DNA of 64,000 nt. Source: Ignelater luminosus (Eukaryota; Arthropoda; Insecta; Coleoptera; Elateridae). The first letter of the stretch is position 1. Every line of letters starts with the position of its first letter. The notes beneath the pieces were generated by a model. That model searched no databases. It saw only the letters and a list, made by a program, of their open reading frames with translations, and was not told where the DNA came from. The stretch lies in NCBI GenBank assembly GCA_011009095.1, contig VTPC01091258.1, positions 620,001 through 684,000 of the forward strand. The letters are read 5' to 3'. Both the position numbers and the translations under genes were made by a program. Shown in pieces: positions 23,201 to 36,000 of the stretch.

Positions 23201-24938
23201 TCTCTAAGGGCGTGTAGTACTCATGAAAATAAGTAAAAAGGTTTATATTATGATTTAGATTATTTTATCCATTATAGAGAGGTTTCACTGTTTTCCAGTT
23301 TTTAAAATTAATGTATCACTTGTAGATAGAGGACTTCCTGGCAATGTCCATGCCCCAAGGTTTGTGGCTACGGAAGGATGCTGACCGTGTTATCTCTGTC
23401 TACATTACTAATGTCATTGACACTTGGATAAACTAAGGTATTTGTTATTTTTTTCAGCAATGAAATTTAATTTCGTAGTCTGTTGCATCTTTTGCTATAG
23501 CACAACCAACATAATACCTTTCTTTTGTGTTGATGTGAAACTTGTCAATACAAAATCATCTTCACGCACTATCAAATCTTTTTTGTAACGACAGAATAAA
23601 ATCGTCCACTGATGAGTCAACCAATTCGTCTTTTCCATATCTCACCGTCACTTTCTTCTTCCATAACTTTCCACTTTGTTTTTTCAAATGAAGCTAGTGA
23701 CGCCTTCCTTTGTTTTTTGATCTTTTGTAGTTTGTCCATAACAGGAGAGAATGCATAAATGGGAAGAGGGAAATCCCACTGCTAGGATTATGAGAAATGT
23801 CTCCGACGTCCGTTATCAATTTTAGATCAAAAGTAAACAATTTGAGGTTATGGTTCCTACTGCATTTTGAGGTCAAAACTACCTCCAATTATCCAGTAAA
23901 AAGTCGTTTTCAACATGCACTGTTTTAAAGTAATAGGCAAATTATTTACATCCAAAACTCATCTTAAAAACTACTACTTTGCACTTTTATTTAAAAAAAA
24001 AAAGAACCTTTGGGACGACCCTCGGCATCTCTTTTGGCTTTACAATAAGAGTATTTAATGGTACTCACTTACAAACAAAATATTATCTGCAGAATCTTAA
24101 TGTAGATCAAGTAAATTGAAAAAGTTGAATACCCATTCTCCCCTATTCCGTTTTAAATGTGCAATCTTCTAAATAAAGCATTTTCCGAATAGTGAATAAG
24201 CAGAGAAAGACCCCAACTCTTGACCATCAAATTCCTAGGATATCACACTGTTTGATTTTTTCTGTGATGATATGTGTATAGAACAATCCAAGTCAAGAGA
24301 TCAGAAAGAACTCAAACAAAGAATTTGAGAGGCAATTGCATTGGTATGCCAGAGACATTGCAAACACTATCTATAAATTTAAATGTCGAATTCAAGAATA
24401 GAACCACAGTGCAGTTCTTACTTTTTGCAAATTTTTAAAAACATATTTGATTATAATTTGGCAAAGTGAATAATTCACAGAATTAGTTGATTAATCACAT
24501 TGAAACTGACTTAATAGTTATTCAGTAATTACAATTTCTTTCTTAGGTGGTCAGAATTCTCCTAAGTTCCCATAATACTGACTCAGATTTCCAAGAACTT
24601 ATAAGTAGAAATATTGTAAATTGAAACTCTTTTTATTATAAAAATACAAACATAAATAACACATGCAAGGCACATAGTATTAACAATCATACTGAAAAAA
24701 AGGAAACTTATATCACAAGTCTGCTATATTTCACAAAATCTAAGTTGATGTCAATCTATTAAAAATGTAATTAATGTAATAAGAGCTACTCACGTAATAA
24801 CAGTAATAATACTGATAAGACATATAACTAGAGGTTAATCTTGGTAAACTATCACATCTAAGGATCTTTTAACCCTAGATATGACCTGCCTATTCCAGCA
24901 TTAAGGATTTATTAGACTCATACAGAAGTTGGACTTTA
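23201..24938. other. AT-rich stretch, no supported gene
   Basis: Only short frames, none recognised (for example 23694-23888, minus). Confidence 0.4.
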
Positions 24939-24940
24939 TA

Positions 24941-25932
24941 CAGGGTGATTCGTAAGTACCTCGACAACAGTCATTAGCTGATTCCTTGTTAAAACAACAA
25001 AAAAAGTTCATGTGAACTATGTTCCGATAATGCATGGTTTCTTAGATATTGGTTGTTAGAGGGTAAAAAGAATCATTAACTTCATTTATAAAATCAAAAC
25101 CAATCAATACTCTCTTCTAGCATTTGAAGAATATCTTTGTTCAAGCAAGGATCACCGCTTGATATAAATTCCATGTATTAAAAATGTCTGCAAGAGGTTA
25201 AACTGAAGGGCGACATTGCTTTTTTTATCATAGCTTTTTTGTTTTAAAGATTTTGATAAGTTTGATAGGTGATTTAAGACCCCTCATATTTATGGTAGAA
25301 ATAAGGTATTGAAAATGTGCACTGTTTCTGAATTATGACCACTTATCTGCAACCTTGTAATTTACATCCAATAGATTAATGTCATCAACATCATGTCAGG
25401 CATCTCATTAAAAATGTAATTTTCATTTCTAGGTCACAAAGGCAAAATAGTGGGTTGGAGAAACTACATCGACTGGGAATCTGACAACTTAACTGGTGCC
25501 TACATGTTCATTAGAAGTACATTAAAATAGTCGATACCTACGAAACCATGCATTCACAGACAATGGCTCATTATAAACATTTTTATTTTAACAAGAGGAA
25601 TCACTTCACAACAATGTTGGTGTACTTTACAGGAATCTGTGAGACATAAATTACATGGCGCACATTTTTGATATAAAACAAGAGGACCTTATTTTTACCA
25701 TAGATATAAGGAACTTAAACCTCCTATCAAATTTATCAAATTTGAAAAAACGGTACGATAAAATAAAAGCAATAATGTCTTCTAGTTACCCTTGATTGAA
25801 CAGAAATATACTCCAAATACCAGAGGAAAATATTTGTTCAGTTAGATTTTATAAACGAAATGGTCCGTAAGAACTTTCCTGTTTATTTTAATAAAATGAA
25901 TCAGCTGACCAGTGTACTTATAAATCACCCTG
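24941..25932. mobile_element. 992-bp fold-back element with TA target duplication (mariner/Tc1-type MITE)
   Basis: The left end CAGGGTGATTCGTAAGTAC and the right end GTACTTATAAATCACCCTG are inverted repeats with two mismatches in 19, flanked by TA on both sides (24939-24940 and 25933-25934). The two halves are diverged inverse copies over several hundred bases, for example TTTGATAGGTGATTTAAG near 25260 against the complement of CTTAAACCTCCTATCAAA near 25715. No transposase ORF is present. Confidence 0.85.
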
Positions 25933-25934
25933 TA

Positions 25935-28310
25935 TTTATACACAATTGTGAAATTATTGGAGAATGCAATTTGTGATTTGTAAACTTAGAACATAGATAG
26001 ACCAAGATCAAGTAATAATCATAAAAACCATGGACGGTTCGTGCATATTCGCATTTTGTGCATTAAAACGATCAATGAACTTATTTATTTAAAATTAATA
26101 AATTTTTCATTTAGTTTTACTTTAAACATTATATTTTAATCGTGCCAATCCTATTAATATAAAATTGCTTTTAAAAATGCAAAATAAAACTTAATGCCGC
26201 TAGTTAGCATATTGTTATCGAGAGGTAAACACATTTGCCAGAGAGCAGATCAGTTTTATTATTCGACAATATTGCCTCAACTTTACTCGGATTGTATTCA
26301 CATGATTGACAGGTTCATAGCTGTTACTTACAAGTGCATTCTATAAGCAGATTTTTCTTTGCCCTTGTATGGTAAACAACTCTCTGATTTGTGAATTACA
26401 ATTATATATGACATTACAGGCTATAATATTCAAATTCTAATTTTATGTTAATTAACCACCATGTTCAACGGCAACAATTTTGCATAATTTGACTATTTTG
26501 CATTTTAAAATTGTAAAAGTATCTCAAACAGTATTTAAATCAGTGAACTAACTTTTATTTATCTCTATCCATGCTTCCATACTGTGAACATTGTACTCAG
26601 GCGCTGTCTAATGTGAAAAGCTGCAACATTTATATGTAGACAAAGAATTATAACATAAGGGAAAAATGTAAAATGATGCTTTAAGTATGGCATAAATTGT
26701 GTAAAATATCATACAAAAAGGATAGACATATCAGAAAGTCAATGTAAACCAATATGCAAAGATAGAATATAATAATACTGTAAAGTTTTATTCGTTTTCA
26801 GGGCAGTGATATGAACAGGAAAAATGACAAATTAAGATTCAAAGAGTATGGCGAGCTTTGTTAGTAATTTATAAATTGCATCGACGTAGTTTTTATTCTT
26901 TCCTGATTTTTAATGAAAAGTGGATTATGGCAGTATACAGCTTCTATCAACCTTAAACTTCTATCATTTGTCAGACATGAGCAGTACTTATGATAGATTT
27001 CAAACTCGAGATTAAATTTGAAACATTTGCCATATACTGTTGTCAGATATATCATAACTCATGAATAAGATTCACCAAAAATTTCACAAGTGTCAATATA
27101 ATTCCTTTTCACCCCTAGTTAAGTATGAGCCAAACCAAATCAGCTGACACTGTTTTATAGTCAAGATTCAAAGATCACATTCCTTGCATTTTCTTTGGAG
27201 ATTCAGCTAGCTTTAATATGATAACCCTTTACTGCAGTTAAACATAAATGTCAGCCGATGCCATATCTAGTAGTTGTATAAATGAAAATCACATTCATAT
27301 TTGAAAATTCAACTCGTAGAGTTTCGATTTGATAACTATTTAGTGTAATTAAACATAAATGTTTGTCTACAAACTACATGATAACTCAAGGATGCTTGAG
27401 CACATATATGTATACTAATAAGAGGTTGCACTAAAATGCTGCAAAGGAGTCTGACACGACGCAAAACTGTGTATTACAGTAATTTTAAAAACAAAATATA
27501 TAACAATGCAACAAATGAAAAAGGTTGGCAATACCAATGAAGTAGTATTACAGACTTATAAATCACAGAATTTTCATAAGATTCAATTACTTGAATTTTC
27601 TAAAAAATAAAGAACATACGTTAAAAAGTTGAAAAGTTTACGATCAAGGGCCTGTTTCATAAAACTGATAAAATAACAAGTGATACCTTGAACAGTAGAA
27701 AGCCAATAATAAACAATTTTTGTTACATAACAAAATAATTAGCTTGTTAGTAACTAATTCAATAGGTAGTGACAAGCTGAGGAGTATTTATTACCAAGTA
27801 GAGTTTAAATTCAATATTTTAGGACCCTTTGACAAATAACACTATAAAATGGAAATGAGTTCTATTCGGCAATTTTTGCTAACGGGATTATTTTGTACAA
27901 TTCTTTGAAGTGATAATTAGAAAAATATTAATACAATAATAAATCTAAAATAGAATTGAAGCAACTTTATATTGACCACAAGAATTAGTCTGAAGTACCT
28001 TTACAAATTTATTGGTTGTACGGTTGAATATTTTTATTACTTTTGCTTTTGTCACTCCTCTAAGTCTACTCGTCAATATATTATACTGATATTATTAGCT
28101 TCTATCAGTTGTCAATTCTTGTCAACTGTAAAACAAGAATTGCTGCAAATTTTATTCCCCACAAGAAATAATAACACCATCCTCTGAGCACAGACCGTTG
28201 GGACACCCTGTATAAGCAAAATTGGATAAGTGCATTTGTAATTAATATTTACTATTTTAAATGGCAATATAGAAAAGCCCATAGTCTTGATAAAATACAC
28301 CTACACATCT
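25935..28310. other. AT-rich stretch, no supported gene
   Basis: No frame of note. A lone transposon tip (GGGACACCCTGTATA near 28200) has no partner in range. It resembles the tip of the mariner-like element at 42697 on the opposite strand. Confidence 0.4.
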
Positions 28311-29295
28311 TTTTGGTTGGACAAAAGTAAAAAAACAATTTTTAAATTTATTTTAAACTTTTGAGTTTTTACATTTTACATTTTTTTTCTTCAATGCTAT
28401 TCAGAATGCCAAAGAGAAAATCTCTACCCATGCAAAAATTCATTGTAAAAAAATTTGAATTAGGTGAAAAACAAAATAGAAATAAAAAATAAAAAAAATA
28501 AAAATTTTTTAAATACATTAAATTTTAAAAAACATAAAACACTAGTAAATAACCATAAGAGTGGAGATCAAGAAAGCGCATAACTTAACTCCCAGAAAAA
28601 TTAAAACTTGATTGACACAGAAGTATCAGTGGCTCAAATTCAAAGAGAAATACCCAATTTAAAAGCTAGGCTGCAGTTTGTTAGAAAGCACATCCACTGT
28701 ACTATTTTCTGATGAAACAAAGTATGTTATGTGAAATTCTAATGAAATAAAATGGATAAGAAGACCTATTAGTAAATGACTAAATGCTATATACACAAAA
28801 GCCACAGTCAAGTATGGAGCAGGTAGTATAAAAATTTAGAGTTGCTTTTAGGGCTTTGGGATGGGGCTACTGCATTATATTGAGAATGTAGTAGATAGAT
28901 TTGTATAACTAGACGTATTGAAAGAAATCATGCTACCATATGCTGAAGAAAATATGCCACAGAGTGAATATTTTAACAGGATGATTCTAAGCACACGGCA
29001 GATTATCAAGGATTGGTTTCAAACAAAGTCCGGATTTCAACCCTATTGAGAATCTATGGGATAAAATAAGACAGGCAAATTCGGAACACATCTTCACAGA
29101 AATCTAAATTCAAAGAGGAATTATTCCACACCATATGATACCTGCAGTAGTTTCTACAGAACATATAGACAAATTATTATCTTCGATGCCAAGATGTGTA
29201 GAAATAATAAAAAATAATAGCTACGCTACTCAATATTACAATTACATTATTTGTTTTGATTTCAGAATGTTTCTCTACTTTTGTCTTGTGTGAAA
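28311..29295 (+). mobile_element. Decayed Tc1-like transposon, about 985 bp
   Basis: Inverted ends share GACAAAAGTA (28320-28329) with its complement TACTTTTGTC (29276-29285), and similarity extends on either side. Inside, on the plus strand, fragments of a Tc1/mariner DDE transposase follow in order. MPKRKSLPMQKFIVKKF starts near 28406. TIFSDETKYV near 28704 holds the first catalytic Asp. Decayed GFGMGLLHYIENVVD, LPYAEENMPQSEYF and DDSKHTAD (second catalytic Asp region) follow, then FNPIENLWDKIRQ near 29038, with the third acidic residue. Stops and frameshifts show it is inactive. The order DDE with NPIENLW fits the Tc1 (DD34E) class. Confidence 0.8.
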
Positions 29296-30065
29296 AAATA
29301 AAATTGTATAAAGATTGAGGTTATGTGTTATGTTTCCTAAAATTTTATAACTGTGCCTAGAAAAGCTTAATATTAAACAGAATCTGGATAATCTTACATT
29401 AATAACAATTAAGTTACAATAAAGTCCCCCACTTTTTGTCCATTTATTAGGGGCATCCAGTTGAAAAAGGCCATTTAGCATGTCTTAGTAATACTTTGGT
29501 TCTACAAAAATCTATCCACTCATAGGGAGTGTCTGTAATAGGAGGTTTTACAGTATTTCTACAAAAATCGTATTTCTTTACTTTTGGCCAATAGTGTACA
29601 TTGGTTTCTTACTATCTACCTTAAATACTAAGTAAAGTTTCCAAATTTACTTTTAAACCTACAGCATTTAAATGTATCATGCAAGAATGGGCAGAGTATA
29701 CAGGGCTGTGACAAACATTACACCTTGAAGTGGCACCCCCAGTCTAAAATAAAACAACCTCTGTTAGTATAATATATATGTGCTTGAGTAACCTTGATGA
29801 TAACTATACAAACATGTTAGAAATATTATCAAACATAACATAACTGTCTCATAGTACATGCAAGTCCTAGTTGGAACTGACTTTTAATAACTTTCGACTT
29901 GTTTAAGGTAAATTCTACTACCTGTAAAATTCAAGTGTCATCCTATAATTGGTACACGATATGTAAAAAGTCAGCCCTGAATACAATTGGTCCCACTATA
30001 ATTATTTGTACTGAAAGTAAACAAGAACATAAAACTAAAATTTGAAAATAATAAGAGTGTAATAA

Positions 30066-33000
30066 CTATTTGGTATCTTCAGTCCATTTAGATTCATCTA
30101 ACTGTTTATATAGTTCAGAGCGGTCTAGGAGTTGTTCTAAATCTGCATCTGAAAGGACATATCCATTTGTATGTATGTTAACCAAAGAATCTTGAGATTT
30201 TAGAAGTTCTAATAGTTCTTCACAATCTAACCGTTCATCAGAGGATTTCTTGGCATATCTAAATTGTCCTAAAACAACTTGTATAATATACAAAATGAAT
30301 GATTACATGAACTTACTATTTTTTATTATAACTCTCTCTAGTCGACGCTTTACGTTGCTTGTACGAAGTATCCTTTCATCAATGGTATTTTTAGTTATTA
30401 ATGAATAGACCATTACTGGTTTTGTTTGTCCAATTCGATGACAGCGGTCCTGTGCTTGGATATCCACTTGTGGATTCTAGGAATTCAATAAATTCAATGT
30501 AAGTACATGGAAAAACTTGAATATTTCATTAAAGCTACTATTTGAGATTTTGGGTATGCAGCTAAACCTAAACACACAAGATGCAACAGATATCCCAGTT
30601 ATATGAAGAGATATGAGAATATGCTTACTACAAGAAATGACTAGATTTTAGAGTAACTTAACTACTAAGCTTTGTTATCTGCTTTCACCAGAAATAAAAT
30701 GAATTTTTTAACTTACCCAGTCACGATCAAACAAAATAACCGTATCAGCAGCTGTAAGATTTAAACCAAGTCCTCCGGCTCGTGTAGAAATCAGAAAAAT
30801 GAAAACCTCTGGATCTGTGTTGAACTGATCAATACTTCTGTCCCTATCAGCCAACTGTCTAAGTCCATCTAGGCGACAATATTTATATTTTCGCATCAAT
30901 ACATACTCCTCTAATAGGTCTAGTAACATCACTAACGTGCTAAAGATTAAGACCTAAAAACGCAAGACTAAAAAATCATTCGACTTGAAAATTACATATT
31001 TTTACCTTGTGACCGCGCTCCTTTAGTTTCTTTAACATTGCATCTAATACTAGCATTTTACCGCTTTGTGTGACTAGTTGCTCGTCTATAAGTAATTCTT
31101 TTTTATCACTATTAGGTTTTAATGGAAACTGAACCAAGTATGGATGATCTACGATTTTTTTTAACATCATCATTGGACTTTGCAAAGTTATATAATGCAA
31201 AAATGTCTTAATTTGGACGTTAGAATTTGAGTTAACAGACTGATTCTTATTTCCAAGGTTATCTTCATAAAATAGATCTTCTACATCATCTTCAGTTGGT
31301 TCCGTATAGCTTTTATTAATACAAACACACCTTCGTTTGCTTCTATGTCGTGCAGTATTAACACTTTCATTTTCTTTATCAGGTGTTTCATCATCACTCT
31401 GTAACAAAGACATTCTTCAAGACGATTAATCGTTATTGATGCAGTAAAACTGAGCAATCAGAACTTAGAACACTTACATTGTTTTTTCCTTTTAATTTGA
31501 TTACATTTCGGTCAAGAGTGAAATGGCACAAATCAAACTGTAATTTTGTTAATGGGCAATATACAACCACTTCTTTCTTTGGCACTAAATCTCCCAGCAC
31601 CTCAGATTTTATTCTTCTCAGCATAAATGGAGCTAAAACACTGTGTATTGTAGAAATTATATTTGATGTCTGCTCCTTTTCAATTATCTTTTCGCTGTCC
31701 TAAAAATAAGTGCAGTACAAATAATTTGACCTAGCTTTTTTCTTCAATAAAAGAACTTACCTCCATATCTTCCAACAGTAATACGGATGCAAAGGTATCC
31801 ATATCTACAAATATTTCAGGTAAAATAAAGTTAAGTAAAGCCCACAACTCTGTAAGATTATTTTGCAAGGGAGTTCCTGTTAATAGCAATCGGTTTATTG
31901 TTTTAAATTTCTTTAAAACTCTAAAATATATTAAGAATTGTAAAGCAGTGCATTATCTACAAAAAAGTTACATACCGTGTTAATCTAGATTGAGCATTTT
32001 TAAGACGATGGCCTTCGTCGACTATCATATATTGCCAAAGCAAATTAGATAAAAAGTCACCTTCTCTCATTGGAACCTCAAAGGAAGTTATAACTACAGG
32101 TTTTACATTTGTACCGTTCAGTTTGTAATTAGTTTTTGCAACTTGATTTCTAAGGTTTACTAATTCCTCCTTACTTCCATGAAATACTATAACTGGTATT
32201 TTTGGTGCAAATCTTTTAAATTCAGATGCCCAATTAGAAATAACCGATAAGGGGGGCAATAATTAAATAAGGCCCTTCAACTTTTCTTTCGTATAAATGA
32301 GAAATCAAGGCTATTATTTGAATGGTCTTTCCTAGGCCCATTTCATCTGCTAATATTCCATTAACGCCATTTTCGTATAAGATCTACAATCACAAATAAC
32401 TTAAATAAGACTATTACCACTATTATCATGGGATACTTACTGTCAACCAGGTTAATCCCTCTATTTGATAAGGCCTTAATGTCCCTCCTTCAAAGTATTT
32501 TAACTGATCCAGTACAGGAACTTTACCTAAAAGAAAAATCAAAGAAATGTTAGTTGCTCATAATCGTGTAGAATGAACTTTGTCTTTGGGAATTTATTTT
32601 TTTACTTTTTCTGTTTCTACAATAGATAATTTAAAAAAACACTTTTCTAGCGTAATTAAAGTGGTAAAAAATAGTCAAAATGCACAAAAAGGTTATTAAT
32701 CATCTTGTTCAAAATAAAACATCAGCAGGTAGCGTTGTCAGTTTAAATACAGTACTTTTAAGAATCGTTGCAGCTTTTTACAACCGCTTGCAGTAATTGA
32801 TGTGTTGCTGTTGACTGTTCAGGCAATCATTAAAATCTCAGTTCCTAGTAAGCATTCAAATTTTTCTGTAGGACATAGCTTAGACGCAATGCATGCCAAC
32901 ATAATCTACAAACTGATGATTTCTAATTGTTTCTAATGCACTCTTATCCTTCTTATTAAGATGAGATAAAGCTATATCGTTTTATTTAAATTCTAATCAT

Positions 33001-36000
33001 GATTTTGATTTTAATCACGAAATGAAAAGAAAGTTGTGTAGTAAAGTATAATTAGACAATTTTAAATAATTTAATTGCTTTTAAGAGTTAGAAAAATATA
33101 TAAGTAAAGGAATGAAATTCAAGAAGTATTAAATAATGTGGAGAATGAATAGAAGTGATTTTAGATTGCAGGGATTAAGAAAATATACTCCGGGTAAAAT
33201 AGGATATATAAAAATAACTTTCACGAATCATGAGCAAGCTAAGAAGTACTAAAGAGAAAATTATACAGTAAGTACCAAATATTAAAATTTAGTGATTAAA
33301 CGAAAAAGCAAAAGGAATACTATCAGTGTTTAAAAAGAAAACTTGAAGAAATGAACCAGGCAGGGAATAACAAAATAATCAAATACATAAACAATGTGTC
33401 TACAATAGTGGATAAGAAGAATTTTTAGATAAGCATCCTAGTACAAATTATGGGACTGATTTAATTTATCTAGATGCAGAGCTTTTTGCACCCAAATTGT
33501 TAATTTAACTTGTTATAGGCCAAAAATTATAATATTAAAGGGGATCACAACACAAAAAACAAGTTTGTCTCAAATTGAAGTTTTCAGGTATTTATATTCG
33601 TGTGTAATCTCTCGGAACTTTATCTGATAAGATAAAGAAGTTATGAGCAACAATCGAAATGTGTGTGACGTCCAACTGTAGACCGGCTGCGAGAGACGCT
33701 CGACTTTTATATGCATTGGAGCATTACGTTCACATTTGCTGGTGTTTTTACAAGCAGTTTTTTAGATTACGTTTTAAACTTAATTTAAAAGTGCCTGCTT
33801 GTAGTATGTACAGTTGAAGAAATAGTTCAAAGAATAAAAACAATTGAGGAAAGGGAATATTTTTTATAAATTTCCAAACTGGAATCATTCCCCAAAACGA
33901 TTTGCTACGTGGCTAGAATGCTGCAAATGTTCATGAATTTATCACACAGGGAATTGTTTTTATAGGTACTACATAGCGCCAAATTTTGTTTAAAACATTT
34001 TCTGCAGTTACCAATTGTTTCTTAAAACAGATTTTTGTTTTTAAGCCGACATATGTCTAGCCTACTGCATAGGTCTTTACTTACGAGTAAGATTAGTTTT
34101 GAAAATTGGGGGCACTCGGTAACAACAAAAATCCTCATTTTTAACTTTTTCCACTGACTTCAACACAATACATGCCTTCTTCATCAGTCATCTACGATTC
34201 CTGCATTTACACCACTTAATCTGTCTTGTTCTTACTGTGATGTTTAATATTCGTTGTTTATTAGAATTACTTGCTTCTTGAAAATTCTCACGAACAGATT
34301 CAAACTGATAAGGTTTGAATTAATTTAAAAAAAAAACACAAATATTCTAAAAATAAACAAACAAATTTGAATTTGGACACTAGGTTTAAATTTATAAAGG
34401 TTTATTGGTTAAAATTGAAGATTTAAACTATGAATATTTCACCCTTATATATCTACAGTAACAGTCTTACTGAAATAATCCACATAATATAACGGAATTG
34501 ACATGTATTTGTCGCAACATGTAATTTGAACTAAGAGTGCAATAAATCGGTTCCTGATGCAATGCTGCAGATAGACGCAACACAGCCGTCTTGCAGTTTG
34601 ACATCACACTCAAATCTTTAAATAACAATATTGACATAACTATTCCGTGTGTTGCAATGGGACTTAGAACATTCGAATTTCATTTCAATGACCTACAAAC
34701 ATATGTTAAAAAATAAATTGCAATTTTTGTGTTGTGATCCCCTTTAAGTGAAACCCGAACAACTGAAAACTTTGAAGATGCATATTATCTATTCTTGGAT
34801 ATAACCTATATGTTGTGATTCTAAGAGTAGGTATATGGGTAGAGCGCTAGTGTTTATCAGTTAAGACTTAAGACTGTTGAAAATAATAAAAATAGTCAAA
34901 GAAACCAACTACCAAAGCATTTTTGTCACCATACAATGCAATGTTGTTGTTTTGTGGTTCCCTTGGACCTCATGGCTTCAACTACTATGGTCATTTCGCC
35001 ACCAACTAGAATTTAGCTGAACCAGAGATTTTCCAATCTCTATAGGTATTTTTAACATGCAACTCATCATAGTCACACGGTGTAACAGCAATTTAAATTA
35101 CTACAATTCAATAATGCCTTTGGTTTACATAGAAACAATCTGTAGATAGTTCAAAGCGATGTGCGAGCAGACAAACTTTCCAAGAAAATAAATTCGCAGG
35201 CCTGCCAAGTCGATATCCAACGAGTTTACGTGCAACAAGTTGTGGATCTAATTCCTAAGTTGGTCTTAACGCAGGTTTGTTGAATTAATACTGTTACTTA
35301 ACTTATTTGAATTCAGTGTTTTTTATTCATCTAATGCAAACCCTGTGTTTGTAGATCCTGCGACCAAACACCCTAGGAAATTCATAAACACAACAGAAAA
35401 GCTAATTATTATCGCTTTTGCACTATCCTGACCACCTCAAAATGAGATCGGTGGCATAGTGGCCCCACATCTTTATTAAGGTTATAATTCCGACAGCATT
35501 CTCCTGCCGAAATCCTAAAGGCTTAAAAACTAAAATTACAATACACTAAAAAGATCTTTCCTTACTTTTTATTTATGTATATCATTTACTGCACAAACTA
35601 CTGCTGATTATTCCAGAAGCTATAAGTATAAAAATAATAATGTTATATTTAATGCAGCCTAATTATCACTAATATTAACATTAAATTTAGTAACCCCCCC
35701 CACCTCTGTAAACCAAGGGTATAGTGCTTGTCCAAAGGTTCTCTCTTGTTTTTATTACTGTTGTGAACAATTAGAATCTATCAGGTACTGATCTGAGGCT
35801 AAATACAGAAATAAATAAGTTTCCATCAAAGTTATTCATAATTTATTACTCCCAACCGCACCTTTGTTTCCTAATTTTTGAAGATGTCGAATCTACAGGT
35901 TGCCAAATTAGGTGGCACTCATCTAGAAAGCAAAAAAAAAAAATGAAAATTCAGGAACAATCAGCCGATGCCCAGCTACCAGGAAAAACTGACTGCCGAT

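Noticed and set aside
28185..28215. Lone transposon tip GGGACACCCTGTATA
   Set aside because: No partner tip or target duplication could be found within several kilobases.
35450..35530. tRNA-like A box (TGGCATAGTGG), possible SINE
   Set aside because: The B box is poor and no poly(A) or repeat tail was seen; could be chance.
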